From the NCBI GenBank assembly GCA_003225175.1, contig QIBA01000071.1:17909-81908 (forward strand): a stretch of DNA of 64,000 nucleotides, given 5' to 3'. Positions 8,299 to 18,155 of the stretch are shown here, one piece after another. The stretch comes from Acidobacteriota bacterium (GTDB lineage: Bacteria; Acidobacteriota; Terriglobia; Terriglobales; Acidobacteriaceae). A program made the position numbers and the translations under genes. The notes under the pieces are model-generated. The model had not been told where the DNA came from. It did not search any database and saw nothing but the letters and a program-made list of their open reading frames with translations. Each line of letters opens with the position of its first letter. The first letter of the stretch is position 1.

Positions 8299-8733
8299 CT
8301 ACCGGCGATAAACAATCCTTCTTTCATTTTCCCCAGTTCTGTCGATCGATATCTCTCCATCACATTCGGTCTTAATTTTGTCGAACTTTTCTCCCCACTC
8401 CACCAGCAGGATGCTCCCGGGTTCTGAGCGTAGGTCATCGATCCCCAAAGTCGCAAGTTCGCGCTCTGTATCAATTCGGTACAGGTCAATGTGAAAGAGT
8501 GTGACCGATTGTCCCCGATACTCGTGCACTAGAGTGAAGGTTGGACTGGTGACATCTTCCTGGCGCGCAGCCTCGAAGCCCTCAGCGATACCCTTTACCA
8601 GTGTCGTTTTCCCAGCTCCCAGATCGCCTCGCAAAATGATCATTTGTCCTGCCGTGAGATCTTGCGTGAGCTGGCGGCCAGCAGCGATGGTTTCTTCTGA
8701 CGAACGAGTGTGGAATTCGCGCTTTGCGCTCAC
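8299..8733 (-). CDS. tsaE: tRNA threonylcarbamoyladenosine biosynthesis ATPase TsaE
   Basis: A 144-residue P-loop ATPase needed, with TsaB, TsaC/C2 and TsaD, for the t6A37 modification of ANN-decoding tRNAs. The Walker A motif GDLGAGKT is at residues 36-43. SPTFTLVHEY and LYRIDTERELATLGIDD follow, then the conserved ILLVEWGEKF. The length is normal. Its start overlaps the end of the nnr gene by 4 bp, a neighbour arrangement seen in many bacteria where yjeE and yjeF are adjacent. Confidence 0.93.
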   Translation of the reverse strand: MSAKREFHTRSSEETIAAGRQLTQDLTAGQMIILRGDLGAGKTTLVKGIAEGFEAARQEDVTSPTFTLVHEYRGQSVTLFHIDLYRIDTERELATLGIDDLRSEPGSILLVEWGEKFDKIKTECDGEISIDRTGENERRIVYRR

Positions 8734-10307
8734 CCACGCTGCTCCCCGCGTTGGATCCAGGTGAATTCGTCGGAAGGCTCTCGAAGTATGCGAAAGGCGG
8801 AGGGAAGCGCAGCGATTACGTCGCTGGTAAGCATAGTTTCTTCGGTTTGACTTGCGAGCGCCGCCTCTGCCGCGAGTCCATGCAAATAGACTCCAGCGCG
8901 GACCGCATCCACAATGCGATCTGAATGCTGAGCGATGAGACCGGCGATCATGCCTGTGAGGGCATCGCCGCTTCCACCTTTAGCAAGCCCCGGATTCCCG
9001 GTAGTGTTCACCCAGATCTCGCCACGGTGGTCAGCGATAAGCGCTCGCCAGCCTTTGAGAACCAAAATAACGTGGTGCTCGCGTGCGAATCTGCGCGCGA
9101 CTTCGATGCGATTCGCTTCTATTTCCTTAACTGTACTTCCGATCAGACGGGCCATCTCGCCTGGATGTGGAGTGAGCACCAGAGGCCGGTTGCTGCCATC
9201 CAGTAATTTGCTCTCTCCTTCGAACGCATTGAGCGCGTCGGCGTCAACAACCAACGGCAGGGGACAACGCACGACGAACTTGCGAACCGCCCGCACAGTC
9301 TCAGCATCTCGGCTCAAGCCTGGACCAACGGCAACGACATTCTTCCGCTGGAGCAACGCGGATGTCTCAGGCTCGTCAAGAGCTCGCTCTGAGATCGCTC
9401 CGGCTGCGTTCTCGTCCAGAGGTTCAGTCATCAATTCGGGAATCGCTCCAGCTACAACGGGCTGTATGCTCTTCGGAACCGCGCAGGTCACAAGTCCCGC
9501 ACCAGTTCGCAAGGCTGCAATTGAGGCCATGGTTGGAGCGCCGGATTTTCCGACAGAACCACCGATCACCAGGGTATGACCATAAAGTCCCTTATTGGAA
9601 TTCAGGGGACGCTCTTTACTGAGGACAGAAGGTGGAGAGTTCCACTCGAGTCCGAGCTTCGACTCAATGACTTCTTCCGGGGAGCCGATACCGGCTACGA
9701 CAATCGGTCCGCGCGTCAGTGCGGTGAAAATGATTCCAGGTTTGGGTGCAGTAAAAGTGACAACGGCGTTGCTTCTGCAGACAGCTGACTGATTGACGGT
9801 GAAGGAGTCGGCGTCGATCCCGGAGGGGACGTCCACAGAAACAACTGGCACACTCGAGCGCTGAATGTGTTCGAATATCTTCGCGGCCAGCTCGGGAAGC
9901 GGTGGGTGAAAACCCGTTCCAAAAACAGCATCGAGGATCAGGTCGGCAGAGTCCAATAATGGACGAATGCTGGTAACTTTTTCCGGAGATCGCAATCCGG
10001 TTGGGAGCACCGGCATTAGCCTCAGCATCTCACTTGCATCGCCTTTAACGTCTTCGATTGCTCCCAGGAGCAAAACCTTCACCTGCTTGCCGGCCTCATG
10101 AAGCTTGCGGGCTGCGACGAATCCATCTCCACCGTTGTTGCCCTTGCCGCAGATCACGATGATCTGCTGTGCCTTGGGGTGTTGCCGTAACACAAACCGT
10201 GCGACGGCACTCCCGGCATTCTCCATTAACGTGAGAGATGGAATTTTGTGTCTCTCGGTGGTCAGCCGGTCGATGTCCTGCATTTCAGGGGCGCTAACGA
10301 TCTTCAT
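8730..10307 (-). CDS. nnr: bifunctional NAD(P)HX epimerase / ADP-dependent NAD(P)HX dehydratase
   Basis: A 525-residue repair enzyme that restores damaged hydrated NADH/NADPH. The N-terminal YjeF epimerase domain (about 1-215) has VICGKGNNGGDGFVAARKL and FGTGFHPPLPE. The C-terminal ribokinase-like dehydratase (about 235-515) has HTLVIGGSVGKSGAPTMAS, VLTPHPGEMARL and the signature GNPGLAKGGSGDALTG. Both domains look complete. It overlaps tsaE at its 3' end and the potassium-channel gene at its 5' end by 4 bp each, so the three genes form one minus-strand operon. Confidence 0.95.
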   Translation of the reverse strand: MKIVSAPEMQDIDRLTTERHKIPSLTLMENAGSAVARFVLRQHPKAQQIIVICGKGNNGGDGFVAARKLHEAGKQVKVLLLGAIEDVKGDASEMLRLMPVLPTGLRSPEKVTSIRPLLDSADLILDAVFGTGFHPPLPELAAKIFEHIQRSSVPVVSVDVPSGIDADSFTVNQSAVCRSNAVVTFTAPKPGIIFTALTRGPIVVAGIGSPEEVIESKLGLEWNSPPSVLSKERPLNSNKGLYGHTLVIGGSVGKSGAPTMASIAALRTGAGLVTCAVPKSIQPVVAGAIPELMTEPLDENAAGAISERALDEPETSALLQRKNVVAVGPGLSRDAETVRAVRKFVVRCPLPLVVDADALNAFEGESKLLDGSNRPLVLTPHPGEMARLIGSTVKEIEANRIEVARRFAREHHVILVLKGWRALIADHRGEIWVNTTGNPGLAKGGSGDALTGMIAGLIAQHSDRIVDAVRAGVYLHGLAAEAALASQTEETMLTSDVIAALPSAFRILREPSDEFTWIQRGEQRG

Positions 10308-11335
10308 TGCGGATTGCCGGCTGCCAGCTCGAGATTGGACATGCTCGCAGGCTCTCCCATTGCGATAAAGTAATCGCCCGGTCGAATTTCGTCGCGCGCT
10401 CCTGGATTGAACGAAGTGTTGCCGTCGGAGTGCTTGATGGCCAGAATGATGATTCCGTAATCGCGATGGATTCCTGACTCTCCTACGGTAGTTCCCGCAA
10501 GAGGAGAGCGGCCCGCCACTGCAATTTCTTCGATGACCATTTCGTGTCCGCCATCGCGGCCGGTAGTCAGAGTCAGGAAATCAACCACATTGGGCCGAAG
10601 GAGCCCTTGGGCGATTTGATGTCCAGCAAATGCGTACGGCGAGATTACCGAATTCGCGCCAGCCTTGGCCAAGTGTTTAGCCGATTCTTCCTCACTAGCG
10701 CGAGCGATGATTTTCAGCGTCGGATTCAGACTGCGCGCATTGAGGACGATGAAAATATTGCTGGCATCCGTAGTAGTTGCTGCCACCAGGCCGGCGGCGC
10801 GGTCGATGCGCGCTGCGATCAGCGTGCTCTCCTGCGTGGCATCGCCGATCACTGCAAGCCACTCGTGCGGCAATCCCTCAGCTTTGGTTTGATCTTTCTC
10901 GATGATCACGAACGGTACAGGCTTGCGAGCCAGTTCGCGAGCTGCACTGCGGCCTACCCGTCCGGCGCCGCAGATGATGTAGTGTCCGGAAAGACCAGCG
11001 ATTTGCCGCTCCACTCTGCGCCTGCCGAAGAACTGAAGAAGCTCGAATTCTAACAGAGCCTGCGTCAGGGTCCCGATGCCAAGCGCGACCATGACTGCTC
11101 CACAACCGATGAGAACAATGGTGAACTCCCGGCCGGCTCGGCTCAGTGGATGCACCTCTTCATAGCCAATAGAGCTGAACGTGATAACGACCATGAAGAG
11201 GCTGTCGAGCCAGCTCCAGCCCTCGACGAAGTGAAAACCGATTGTTCCAATTGCGGAAAGGACCAAAAGCGCGAGACCGATCCAGAGCACCCGGCGGAAT
11301 GCATTGAGCGGATTTCTAACCGGTGAGATCGCCAT
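10304..11335 (-). CDS. two-helix ion channel with TrkA-N/TrkA-C (RCK) domains
   Basis: A 343-residue inner-membrane channel. Helix M1 is about 17-37 and M2 about 72-95. The pore loop between them reads MVVITFSSIGYEEVHPLS. The cytosolic RCK domain has the nucleotide-binding motif YIICGAGRVGRS (about 119-130), and the TrkA-C domain is about 255-335. The architecture is that of MthK-like potassium channels, but the selectivity filter is SSIGYE rather than TVGYG: the last glycine is replaced by Glu59. Potassium is therefore the likely but not certain ion. It is the first gene of the operon with nnr and tsaE. Confidence 0.88.
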   Translation of the reverse strand: MAISPVRNPLNAFRRVLWIGLALLVLSAIGTIGFHFVEGWSWLDSLFMVVITFSSIGYEEVHPLSRAGREFTIVLIGCGAVMVALGIGTLTQALLEFELLQFFGRRRVERQIAGLSGHYIICGAGRVGRSAARELARKPVPFVIIEKDQTKAEGLPHEWLAVIGDATQESTLIAARIDRAAGLVAATTTDASNIFIVLNARSLNPTLKIIARASEEESAKHLAKAGANSVISPYAFAGHQIAQGLLRPNVVDFLTLTTGRDGGHEMVIEEIAVAGRSPLAGTTVGESGIHRDYGIIILAIKHSDGNTSFNPGARDEIRPGDYFIAMGEPASMSNLELAAGNPQ

Positions 11336-11378
11336 TCCGGAGGGATTCTAGCAAGCAGTCGGAAGGAATGCAGAAAAA

Positions 11379-11408
11379 GGAGCGACGGGCTAGCTCGCCC
11401 AGCGCTCC
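11379..11408 (-). terminator. rho-independent terminator of the permease gene
   Basis: Read on the minus strand, just after the permease stop at 11423, GGAGCG pairs with CGCTCC around an inner GGGC/GCCC stem and is followed by TTTTTCTGC. This is a good intrinsic terminator that closes the long minus-strand transcript. Confidence 0.8.
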
Positions 11409-11422
11409 CTTGTTTCTCAGGC

Positions 11423-12979
11423 CTAACGCGTAATTAGTGCTTCTTCTGGATGTCCCTGCTGTACTTTGCTGTTTTTGCGGCTATACGCGAAATAGATGAT
11501 GAGGCCGATCACCAGCCACACTACCAGTCGAATCCAGGTCGCGGTTTTGAGGCTGTACATCATGTACGCAGATATGACAATACCCATAATGGGAGTGAAT
11601 GGAACCCATGGCGTAACGAAGGCCCGCTTCACTTCTGTGCCACGCGCGCGCAGAACCCAGACGCCGGCGCACACGATGATGAAAGCCATCAACGTACCAA
11701 TCGAAACCATTTCTCCAAGTACATCAATGGGGGTGAGGGCGCCTGCCAACGCGACGCAGATGCCTACGAAAATCGTGGAGAGATAAGGGGTGCGAAAGCG
11801 CGGATGAACTTTGCTGGCCCAGCCTGGTAGGAGTCCATCTTTGGACATAGAAAAGAAAACGCGAGATTGACCGAGCAACATAACCACCATAGTGCTGCTC
11901 AGTCCGCAGATGGCACCAAGCTTCACCACCATACTTCCCCAGCGCACTCCGGTGACGTCGATACCGATGGCTATCGGATCCGGCACGTCAAGGTTTGTAT
12001 ACTTAACAAGTCCAGTGAGCACTACAGCTACAAGGATGTATAGCACGGTGCAAATCGCCAGCGATCCGAGGATGCCGATAGGCATGTCTCGCGCCGGGTT
12101 CTTAGCCTCTTGCGCAGCAGTGGAGACTGCGTCGAAACCAATGTAAGCAAAAAATATGATTCCGGCAGCGGTTGCGATTCCCGAAATGCCATACTCACCG
12201 TAGTGTCCAGCGTTCGGCGGTAAGAACGGCGTCCAATTGGCCACGGCTTCGCCCCAATGCTTCAGGACGTAAGCTCCGCCGAGCGCGAGGAAAATCAGCA
12301 GTACGCAGATTTTGATGATGACGATGAACGAATTGAAATTGGCCGATTCCTTGATGCCGATCACCAGAATCACAGTCACGAGGGCAATGCCGAGAAAGCC
12401 GAAGAGATTAAAAGAGGATGTTGTGCTAGGCAGAGTTGCGGGATCGATATGTTCAATTGCAAGCTTCTTCGCAATGCCGGCGAGCCGCTCCCAATGGTCA
12501 TGGTAGAAGACGAACTTTGTACCGGGAGCGCCTGCGAGAGTTGGGCTGACTCGAATGCCCAAATCACCTAACAGGCTGAGCACGTAACCACTCCATCCGC
12601 TGGCCACGGTCGCAGCTCCCAAAGCGTATTCCAGGATCAGGTCCCAGCCAATGATCCATGCTACGAACTCTCCCAACGTTGCATAGCCATAGGTGTAAGC
12701 CGAACCGGCTACTGGAATCATGGAGGCAAACTCGGCGTAGCAGAGCCCAGCGAAAACGCAGGCTAACGCCGCGAGGCAGAACGAAAGAATGATTGCTGGC
12801 CCCGCATGCATCGCGGACGCGGTGCCGGTGAGCACGAAGATTCCTGTTCCGATGATCGCTCCAATACCAAGCGAAATCAGGTTCGTCGGACCGAGCGCAC
12901 GCCGCAGACTGTGTTCGCCGCCTTCTTGGGCCTCCTGCATAATGATGTTCAGAGGCTTCTTCGCCATTAAATCCGGCAT
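11423..12979 (-). CDS. APC-family amino acid permease (cationic amino acid transporter-like)
   Basis: A 518-residue inner-membrane transporter with about 12 hydrophobic segments. The first helix has the APC signature ISLGIGAIIGTGIFVLTG, the unwound substrate and sodium/proton site. It is followed by CYAEFASMIPVAGSAYTYGY and helix 6 FFAYIGFDAVSTAAQEAKNP, both typical of the CAT subgroup that imports Arg, Lys or other amino acids. An extended loop after TM4 is also typical. It is the second of two adjacent permeases in the operon (22 bp gap) and has a terminator behind it. Confidence 0.88.
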   Translation of the reverse strand: MPDLMAKKPLNIIMQEAQEGGEHSLRRALGPTNLISLGIGAIIGTGIFVLTGTASAMHAGPAIILSFCLAALACVFAGLCYAEFASMIPVAGSAYTYGYATLGEFVAWIIGWDLILEYALGAATVASGWSGYVLSLLGDLGIRVSPTLAGAPGTKFVFYHDHWERLAGIAKKLAIEHIDPATLPSTTSSFNLFGFLGIALVTVILVIGIKESANFNSFIVIIKICVLLIFLALGGAYVLKHWGEAVANWTPFLPPNAGHYGEYGISGIATAAGIIFFAYIGFDAVSTAAQEAKNPARDMPIGILGSLAICTVLYILVAVVLTGLVKYTNLDVPDPIAIGIDVTGVRWGSMVVKLGAICGLSSTMVVMLLGQSRVFFSMSKDGLLPGWASKVHPRFRTPYLSTIFVGICVALAGALTPIDVLGEMVSIGTLMAFIIVCAGVWVLRARGTEVKRAFVTPWVPFTPIMGIVISAYMMYSLKTATWIRLVVWLVIGLIIYFAYSRKNSKVQQGHPEEALITR

Positions 12980-13002
12980 TCTTGGTTTCTCCTATATGAG
13001 AG

Positions 13003-14571
13003 TTAGCCTGCTTCGCCTTCTAATTGGACCGTACTGCCATTGACGCGGGCACTTCGTGACCAGAATAGGTATATGGGAATTCCGAGTAGGACAATGATCA
13101 GTCCAGGCCATGTGTATTGCGGTTTGTAGCGCAACAGTACGACATCGATGAAGATCGCCATCACGATGTAAATGGCAGGTAGAACAGGGTACCCGAAGGC
13201 TCGATAAGGACGCAGTACATCCGGCCGGGTTCGCCGCAAAACGAAGAGACCGCCGATCGTCAGAATATAGAAGATGATGACAGCGAACATTGTCAGATCG
13301 AGCAGTTGCCCATAGCTGCCTGAAAGGCACAGGCAGCATGTCCAGAGCGCCTGAACTATGAGTGAGGCTACTGGCGTCTTGTAGCGGGGATGGAGTCCTC
13401 CGACTGAGCGGAAGAAGAGGCCATCCTTTGCCATCGCGTAATAGATACGCGCTCCCGCGAGGATCAGTCCATTGTTGCAACCGAATGTTGAGATCATGAT
13501 GGCGATTGCCATCAGCACCGCTCCCGAAGCTCCAAAAGCCTGTTGCATCACGGCCGTTCCTACTCGGTCGTCGGCCGCGTATTGAATGCCGTGTGCCAGT
13601 ACAGTCGTACCATGCGGATTGCCGTGCAGCGGCAGCACCATGAGGTAAACGAAGTTCGCTGCTATGTAGAGAATTGTGACGAGACCGGTTCCGAGTGCGA
13701 GGGACAAAGGAAGATTGCGACGTGGATTCTCAACCTCTGCGGCGGTGAAGGTGACGTTATTCCAAGCGTCAGAAGAGAACAGCGATCCTACTTGCGCTAC
13801 AGCGACGATCGTAAAGAGTCCCACGAAAGCTATCGGTCCGCCAACTCCTACCTGCACTGGATGGAGCGTACTGAACGAGGCGTTTTGCCAGAAATGTCTG
13901 AAGTTTTGACTAATTGCCTCAGCATTGCGCCCGAGCGTTGCGCCGATCAGCACGAGGCCGAAAAGGGCGGCAGTTTTGGAAAAGGTAAAGATGTTTTGGA
14001 CAATTGCGCCAGTCTTCACACCGAGAACGTTAATCGCGGTAAGGAATAAAACCATGGCAATGGCTACAAGATTCTGGCTGTTTACGCCAACATCCATGTT
14101 TCCAAGCGCCATTGGCCCGACCTGCCATTGCGGAACATGTCCGATATGCCAAATCCATTTGTCCGCGGAAATAGCAGGGAAGAGCATGCCCATAAACTTC
14201 CCGAAAGCGACGCCGACTGCGGCAATTGTGCCGGTTTGAATTACTGCGAACATCGACCAGCCATAGAGAAAACCCCAGAGCGGTCCGAGAGACTCGCGCA
14301 AGAATACGTATTGCCCGCCGGCCTTGGGCATCATGGCGGCGAGTTCGCCATAAGTCAGCGCGCCGACAACCGTCATGAATCCAGTAACAACCCACGCGAC
14401 AATCAGCAGCGCTGGTGAATCGACTAGGCGTCCTATATCGGCCGAGACGATAAAAATGCCTGACCCGATCATCGATCCAATGACAAGAGTGGTAGCGCTG
14501 GTAAGGTTAATGCCTTGAACAAACTGAGAGGATTCGGGGGCTGGGACGCGGACCTGCGTTGGTGTGGTCAC
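13003..14571 (-). CDS. APC-family amino acid permease (LAT-like)
   Basis: A 522-residue inner-membrane permease with about 12 segments. Landmarks are VIGSMIGSGIFIVSADIG in TM1, YGELAAMMPKAGGQYVFL in TM2-3 and SSDAWNNVTFTAAEVENP in TM6, matching the SteT/LAT-type exchangers and permeases for neutral amino acids. The substrate is not determinable. It starts 12 bp after the thiE remnant and precedes the CAT-like permease, so it belongs to the pepP-acc transcript. An alternative is a separate promoter inside the damaged thiE. Confidence 0.87.
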   Translation of the reverse strand: MTTPTQVRVPAPESSQFVQGINLTSATTLVIGSMIGSGIFIVSADIGRLVDSPALLIVAWVVTGFMTVVGALTYGELAAMMPKAGGQYVFLRESLGPLWGFLYGWSMFAVIQTGTIAAVGVAFGKFMGMLFPAISADKWIWHIGHVPQWQVGPMALGNMDVGVNSQNLVAIAMVLFLTAINVLGVKTGAIVQNIFTFSKTAALFGLVLIGATLGRNAEAISQNFRHFWQNASFSTLHPVQVGVGGPIAFVGLFTIVAVAQVGSLFSSDAWNNVTFTAAEVENPRRNLPLSLALGTGLVTILYIAANFVYLMVLPLHGNPHGTTVLAHGIQYAADDRVGTAVMQQAFGASGAVLMAIAIMISTFGCNNGLILAGARIYYAMAKDGLFFRSVGGLHPRYKTPVASLIVQALWTCCLCLSGSYGQLLDLTMFAVIIFYILTIGGLFVLRRTRPDVLRPYRAFGYPVLPAIYIVMAIFIDVVLLRYKPQYTWPGLIIVLLGIPIYLFWSRSARVNGSTVQLEGEAG

Positions 14572-14583
14572 TGCCTCATAGTT

Positions 14584-15145
14584 TTACCCCAATTTGGCCA
14601 TTTTGAGCAGGAATTGCGCAGTTACTTTGCGGGGATCAGAGAGAAGCTCGCTGATTACTGCTACCGCGTCAGCTCCTGCCTGGATAACTGCCTGGCAGTT
14701 CTGCAGGGTGATTCCACCGATTGCGACGAGAGGCTTGCTGCTCCGGGCGCGAGCGTCTTGAATGCCTGCCAAGCCGATTACGGGGCTTGGATTGTCCTTG
14801 GATGTTGTTGGGAAAACGGGGCCGATTGCCAGATAGTCCGCGGAGCTTTCGTCCACAACGATCACTTGCTGAATGTTATGCGTCGAGACTCCCAAGACGC
14901 CCTTCGAACCAATGATTCGGCGTGCTACCTCGGGAGGACCATCATCCTGGCAGCTCTCGAGCTAATCGGAGGATCTCCCTTCCCGATGCGTGCTTTTCTC
15001 TCAATTGGATTAGCGTCGCACCTGCAGCGACGAGTTCGCGCGCAAATTCGCAACTCTCTGCCATGCTTCCTGAGCCAATTCGCGAAGGTACCAGAATGGG
15101 ATAGAAGCGCGGGAGTTCCAAGGAAGCTTTGCGAGTAGTTGTCAA
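14584..15145 (-). pseudogene. thiE: thiamine-phosphate synthase, frameshifted and internally deleted
   Basis: Two pieces of ThiE lie in different frames. The N-terminal piece (15145 down to about 14945) ends LARELPG followed at once by TGA. The other frame resumes with DDGPPEVARRIIGSKGVLGV and runs to 14584 through VSTHNIQQ, YLAIGPVFPT and AIGGITLQN. Joining them needs a frame change, and even then about 30 residues are missing compared with family length: the segment that normally carries the NDR and GVHLGQ motifs for Mg and pyrophosphate binding. The product is therefore very unlikely to be active unless this is a sequencing or assembly error. It lies 18 bp downstream of accC on the same strand. 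Confidence 0.85.
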
Positions 15146-15163
15146 AAAGTGGAGCAGGCGACG

Positions 15164-16528
15164 TTAGCGGCCGCTTCCGTTCCTACTGTTCTCCAGGAAT
15201 CGCTCCATGAACTTCGTGTCGAAGTTGGCGGCGCGAAAGTCCGGATTTTCCATGATTCGTCGATGTAGCGGAATGGTCGTGTGGATCCCTTCTACGATAA
15301 ACATCTCGAGCGCGCGAGACATCCGAGCAATCGCCTCATCGCGGTCTTTGCCGTGAGTGATCAATTTTGCGATCAGTGAGTCGTAGTACGGAGGAACTAC
15401 TCCTTCAGCATACGCAGCTGTATCGACGCGCACTCCAGTACCGCCGGGCGTGTTGAAGGCCGTGATCTTGCCAGCCGAAGGAGTGAATTTCTCGGGATGC
15501 TCAGCATTAACTCGGCACTCGATGGAATGACCGCGCATCTCAATGGGAGCGGAAATGATTTCGCTCAGCTTCTCCCCAGAAGCGATTCGTATTTGCGCTT
15601 TTACTAGATCCACTCCGGTGACCATTTCAGTAACTGGATGTTCCACTTGAATACGAGTATTCATTTCGATGAAGTGCAAACTGCCATCTTCATCCATCAG
15701 GAACTCGATGGTTCCAGCATTCTGATACCCGATGTCAGTCAGCGATGACTCTAATTTCTCACTAATCTGCTTGCGCAATTTCGGAGTCACGCGTGTGGAT
15801 GGCGACTCTTCAAGCAGTTTTTGATGCCGGCGCTGGATGCTGCATTCACGTTCACCAAGCGTCATCACTTTGCCGTGCTCGTCAGCAAGAATCTGGAACT
15901 CAATATGGCGGGGGCGTTCGATGAACTTCTCCATGTACAGGTCGCCATTGCCAAACGCGTTCGCGGCTTCGGAGTGCGCTGCCTGAAAAAGCCTGGGCAA
16001 TTCTTCGGCGCTGCGAATCACACGCATTCCGCGTCCGCCGCCGCCAGCAGATGCCTTCAGAATTACGGGATATCCAACTTGCTTCGCCCATTCGAGAGCC
16101 TCGTCTTCACTCTGAATGACACCCTCCGATCCGGGCAGAATTGGAACACCAGCCTTTTTCATCGCGATGCGCGCCTTTTCCTTTTCTCCCATCAGACGCG
16201 TGACTTCCGGCGGAGGACCGATGAACTTGATACGCGAAGTTTCGCATACTTCGGCGAAGTTTGCGTTCTCACTTAGAAGGCCATATCCAGGATGGATGGC
16301 CTCGACATTTGCGATTTCTGCTGCGCTAATCACGGCAGGAATGTTGAGATAGCTTTCAGCCGAACGGGGAGGGCCAATGCAGACAGCTTCATCTGCAAAC
16401 CGAACATGAAGAGAATTGCGATCAGCCTCGCTGTATACCGCAACGGTTCGGATTCCGAGCTCCTTGCAGGCACAAATGACGCGAAGAGCGATTTCTCCGC
16501 GATTAGCGATTAGGATCTTATTGAACAT
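15164..16528 (-). CDS. accC: acetyl-CoA carboxylase biotin carboxylase subunit
   Basis: A 454-residue enzyme of normal length that carboxylates biotin on AccB with ATP and bicarbonate, the first step of malonyl-CoA synthesis. It starts [18 protein letters not shown], the standard N-terminus. The ATP-grasp glycine loop [14 protein letters not shown], the [13 protein letters not shown] segment and the active-site [16 protein letters not shown] are all present. It follows accB by 24 bp, the usual accBC order. The carboxyltransferase genes accA and accD are not in the window. Confidence 0.97.
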   Translation of the reverse strand: MFNKILIANRGEIALRVICACKELGIRTVAVYSEADRNSLHVRFADEAVCIGPPRSAESYLNIPAVISAAEIANVEAIHPGYGLLSENANFAEVCETSRIKFIGPPPEVTRLMGEKEKARIAMKKAGVPILPGSEGVIQSEDEALEWAKQVGYPVILKASAGGGGRGMRVIRSAEELPRLFQAAHSEAANAFGNGDLYMEKFIERPRHIEFQILADEHGKVMTLGERECSIQRRHQKLLEESPSTRVTPKLRKQISEKLESSLTDIGYQNAGTIEFLMDEDGSLHFIEMNTRIQVEHPVTEMVTGVDLVKAQIRIASGEKLSEIISAPIEMRGHSIECRVNAEHPEKFTPSAGKITAFNTPGGTGVRVDTAAYAEGVVPPYYDSLIAKLITHGKDRDEAIARMSRALEMFIVEGIHTTIPLHRRIMENPDFRAANFDTKFMERFLENSRNGSGR

Positions 16529-16552
16529 GCGAAGACTGCAGGCCTCGTCCGA

Positions 16553-17029
16553 CTAGTGCGGGCGGATGCTGAACAATGGCTGTCCGTATTCCACCGGTTG
16601 TCCGTTATTGACTAAGCGTTTCACGATTTCACCCCCTACGTCGGCCTCGATTTCGTTCATCAGTTTCATTGCTTCAATAATGCAAAGCACCTGTCCGGCA
16701 TCGACTTTATCGCCTGGTTTCACGAAAGGTGGAGATCCAGGTGATGGCGACTCGTAGAAGGTTCCCACAATGGGCGACTTAACTACATGCAGTCCTTCCT
16801 CGGCGGCCACGGGCTTTGCTGTTCCCGCGTGTCCAATGGGAGGCTGCGCTGGAATATCCGCCGGCAAAGAGGTTGTAACCCCAGGGGAAGCATGAATCGG
16901 TAGTGCAGGCGTCGTAATTATTGTTCCACGTTTGATCCGAACCTTTACATCACCGCGTTCCAGCTCGAACTCGGCAATGTCCTGCTCTTTTAGGAACTCG
17001 ATCAGCTCTCTAAGCTCTTTTTGATTCAT
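16553..17029 (-). CDS. accB: biotin carboxyl carrier protein of acetyl-CoA carboxylase
   Basis: A 158-residue carrier protein. The N-terminal dimerisation helix MNQKELRELIEFLKEQDI is followed by a Pro/Ala-rich flexible linker (about 40-78) and a biotinyl domain with the biotin-accepting Lys122 in IEAMKLMNE. The thumb residues between strands (YESPSPGSPPFVKPGD) are typical of AccB. It lies between the Xaa-Pro peptidase gene and accC. Confidence 0.96.
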   Translation of the reverse strand: MNQKELRELIEFLKEQDIAEFELERGDVKVRIKRGTIITTPALPIHASPGVTTSLPADIPAQPPIGHAGTAKPVAAEEGLHVVKSPIVGTFYESPSPGSPPFVKPGDKVDAGQVLCIIEAMKLMNEIEADVGGEIVKRLVNNGQPVEYGQPLFSIRPH

Positions 17030-17051
17030 TTGCTCTCGTGGGAGTCTGGGA

Positions 17052-18155
17052 TCAGCGGATTACGAGTTCTTTCGATGTCGGGGTGAGCACTTCACAGCCA
17101 GTGTCGGTGACCAGGATCATGTCTTCGATTCGCACGCCTCCCTTACCGGCAACGTAAACTCCTGGTTCGATGGTTATCACCATTCCAGCCTCCAGCTTCT
17201 GCATTTCGCCCTTTGCCAAACGTGGAGACTCGTGAATCTCAATTCCCACCCCGTGTCCCAGCGAGTGGGTAAAATATTTATCCAGTTTGTGCCCGCGCAA
17301 TATCTTCCGTGCGGCCGCGTCTACTTGTTGGGCTTCTACCCCGGAGCGAACGGCGGCAATTCCTGCAAGCTGCGCTTCAAGCACTGCCGCATACAGGTTT
17401 CGCATCGCCCTATCCGCGCGACCCAGCCATACGGTGCGCGTCATGTCTGAACAATAACCGCCTACTATAACACCATAGTCGAGGACGACGAACCCGCGTC
17501 CGATTCGGGCCAAGCTCGGTCGCGCATGTGGCAACGCGGAACGAGAGCCTGACGCAACGATCGTGTCAAAACTCATCTTTTCCGCACCCGCTCGGCGCGC
17601 GAGATACTCGACCTCCGCCGCGAGAGAATTTTCTGTTTCTCCAGGCTTGAGTACCCTCAGGACCTCGGGAAATACGCTGGAGGCAAGATTGACCGACTTA
17701 CGGATTTGATCGAGTTCGTTCTCATCCTTTTTTATTCTGAGCCGCTCCACCAACCCGACGGTCTCGATCATTCGGAAGCGAGATTTCGACGCGACTCGTT
17801 CCAGTTCGGAGCTTAGCCGTGCCTCCATCGCCAGAGTTACGTGTTCGCGCTCGATTGCAATGCGGGAGACACTCCGACTCCGCTTAAGCTTCGCTCCCAT
17901 CAATCGGGCAGCACTTGCAATCGGAGGAACGGCGTCTACTCGTATTCTTGCGCCTTTGACCTGCTTCTTCGCTTGCTCCGTATAACGTCCGTCCGTGAAG
18001 AACTCCCAGTCTCCGCGGCAACAGCTCAGGACGCCGGAACTCCCGGTGAATCCGCATAAGTATCGAATATTTGCGCCGTGCAGTATAAAGACAGCATCTA
18101 GACGGTCGCGCTCGAGTTGAGTCTGGAGCTTTTTCAGGCGAGCAAGATGGTTCAT
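17052..18155 (-). CDS. M24 family Xaa-Pro peptidase (aminopeptidase P-like)
   Basis: A 367-residue two-domain peptidase from the ATG at 18153-18155. An earlier in-frame ATG at 18182 is rejected because it lies in the tail of the pilQ terminator. The N-terminal creatinase-like domain begins MNHLARLKKLQTQLERD. The C-terminal pita-bread fold keeps the metal ligands: Asp in VLDYGV, Asp in YCSDMTRTV, His in HSLGHGVG, Glu in ITIEPG and Glu in VRIEDM. It would remove N-terminal residues preceding proline in the cytosol. It heads the accB-accC transcript, 22 bp upstream of accB, as in several other bacterial groups. Confidence 0.92.
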   Translation of the reverse strand: MNHLARLKKLQTQLERDRLDAVFILHGANIRYLCGFTGSSGVLSCCRGDWEFFTDGRYTEQAKKQVKGARIRVDAVPPIASAARLMGAKLKRSRSVSRIAIEREHVTLAMEARLSSELERVASKSRFRMIETVGLVERLRIKKDENELDQIRKSVNLASSVFPEVLRVLKPGETENSLAAEVEYLARRAGAEKMSFDTIVASGSRSALPHARPSLARIGRGFVVLDYGVIVGGYCSDMTRTVWLGRADRAMRNLYAAVLEAQLAGIAAVRSGVEAQQVDAAARKILRGHKLDKYFTHSLGHGVGIEIHESPRLAKGEMQKLEAGMVITIEPGVYVAGKGGVRIEDMILVTDTGCEVLTPTSKELVIR

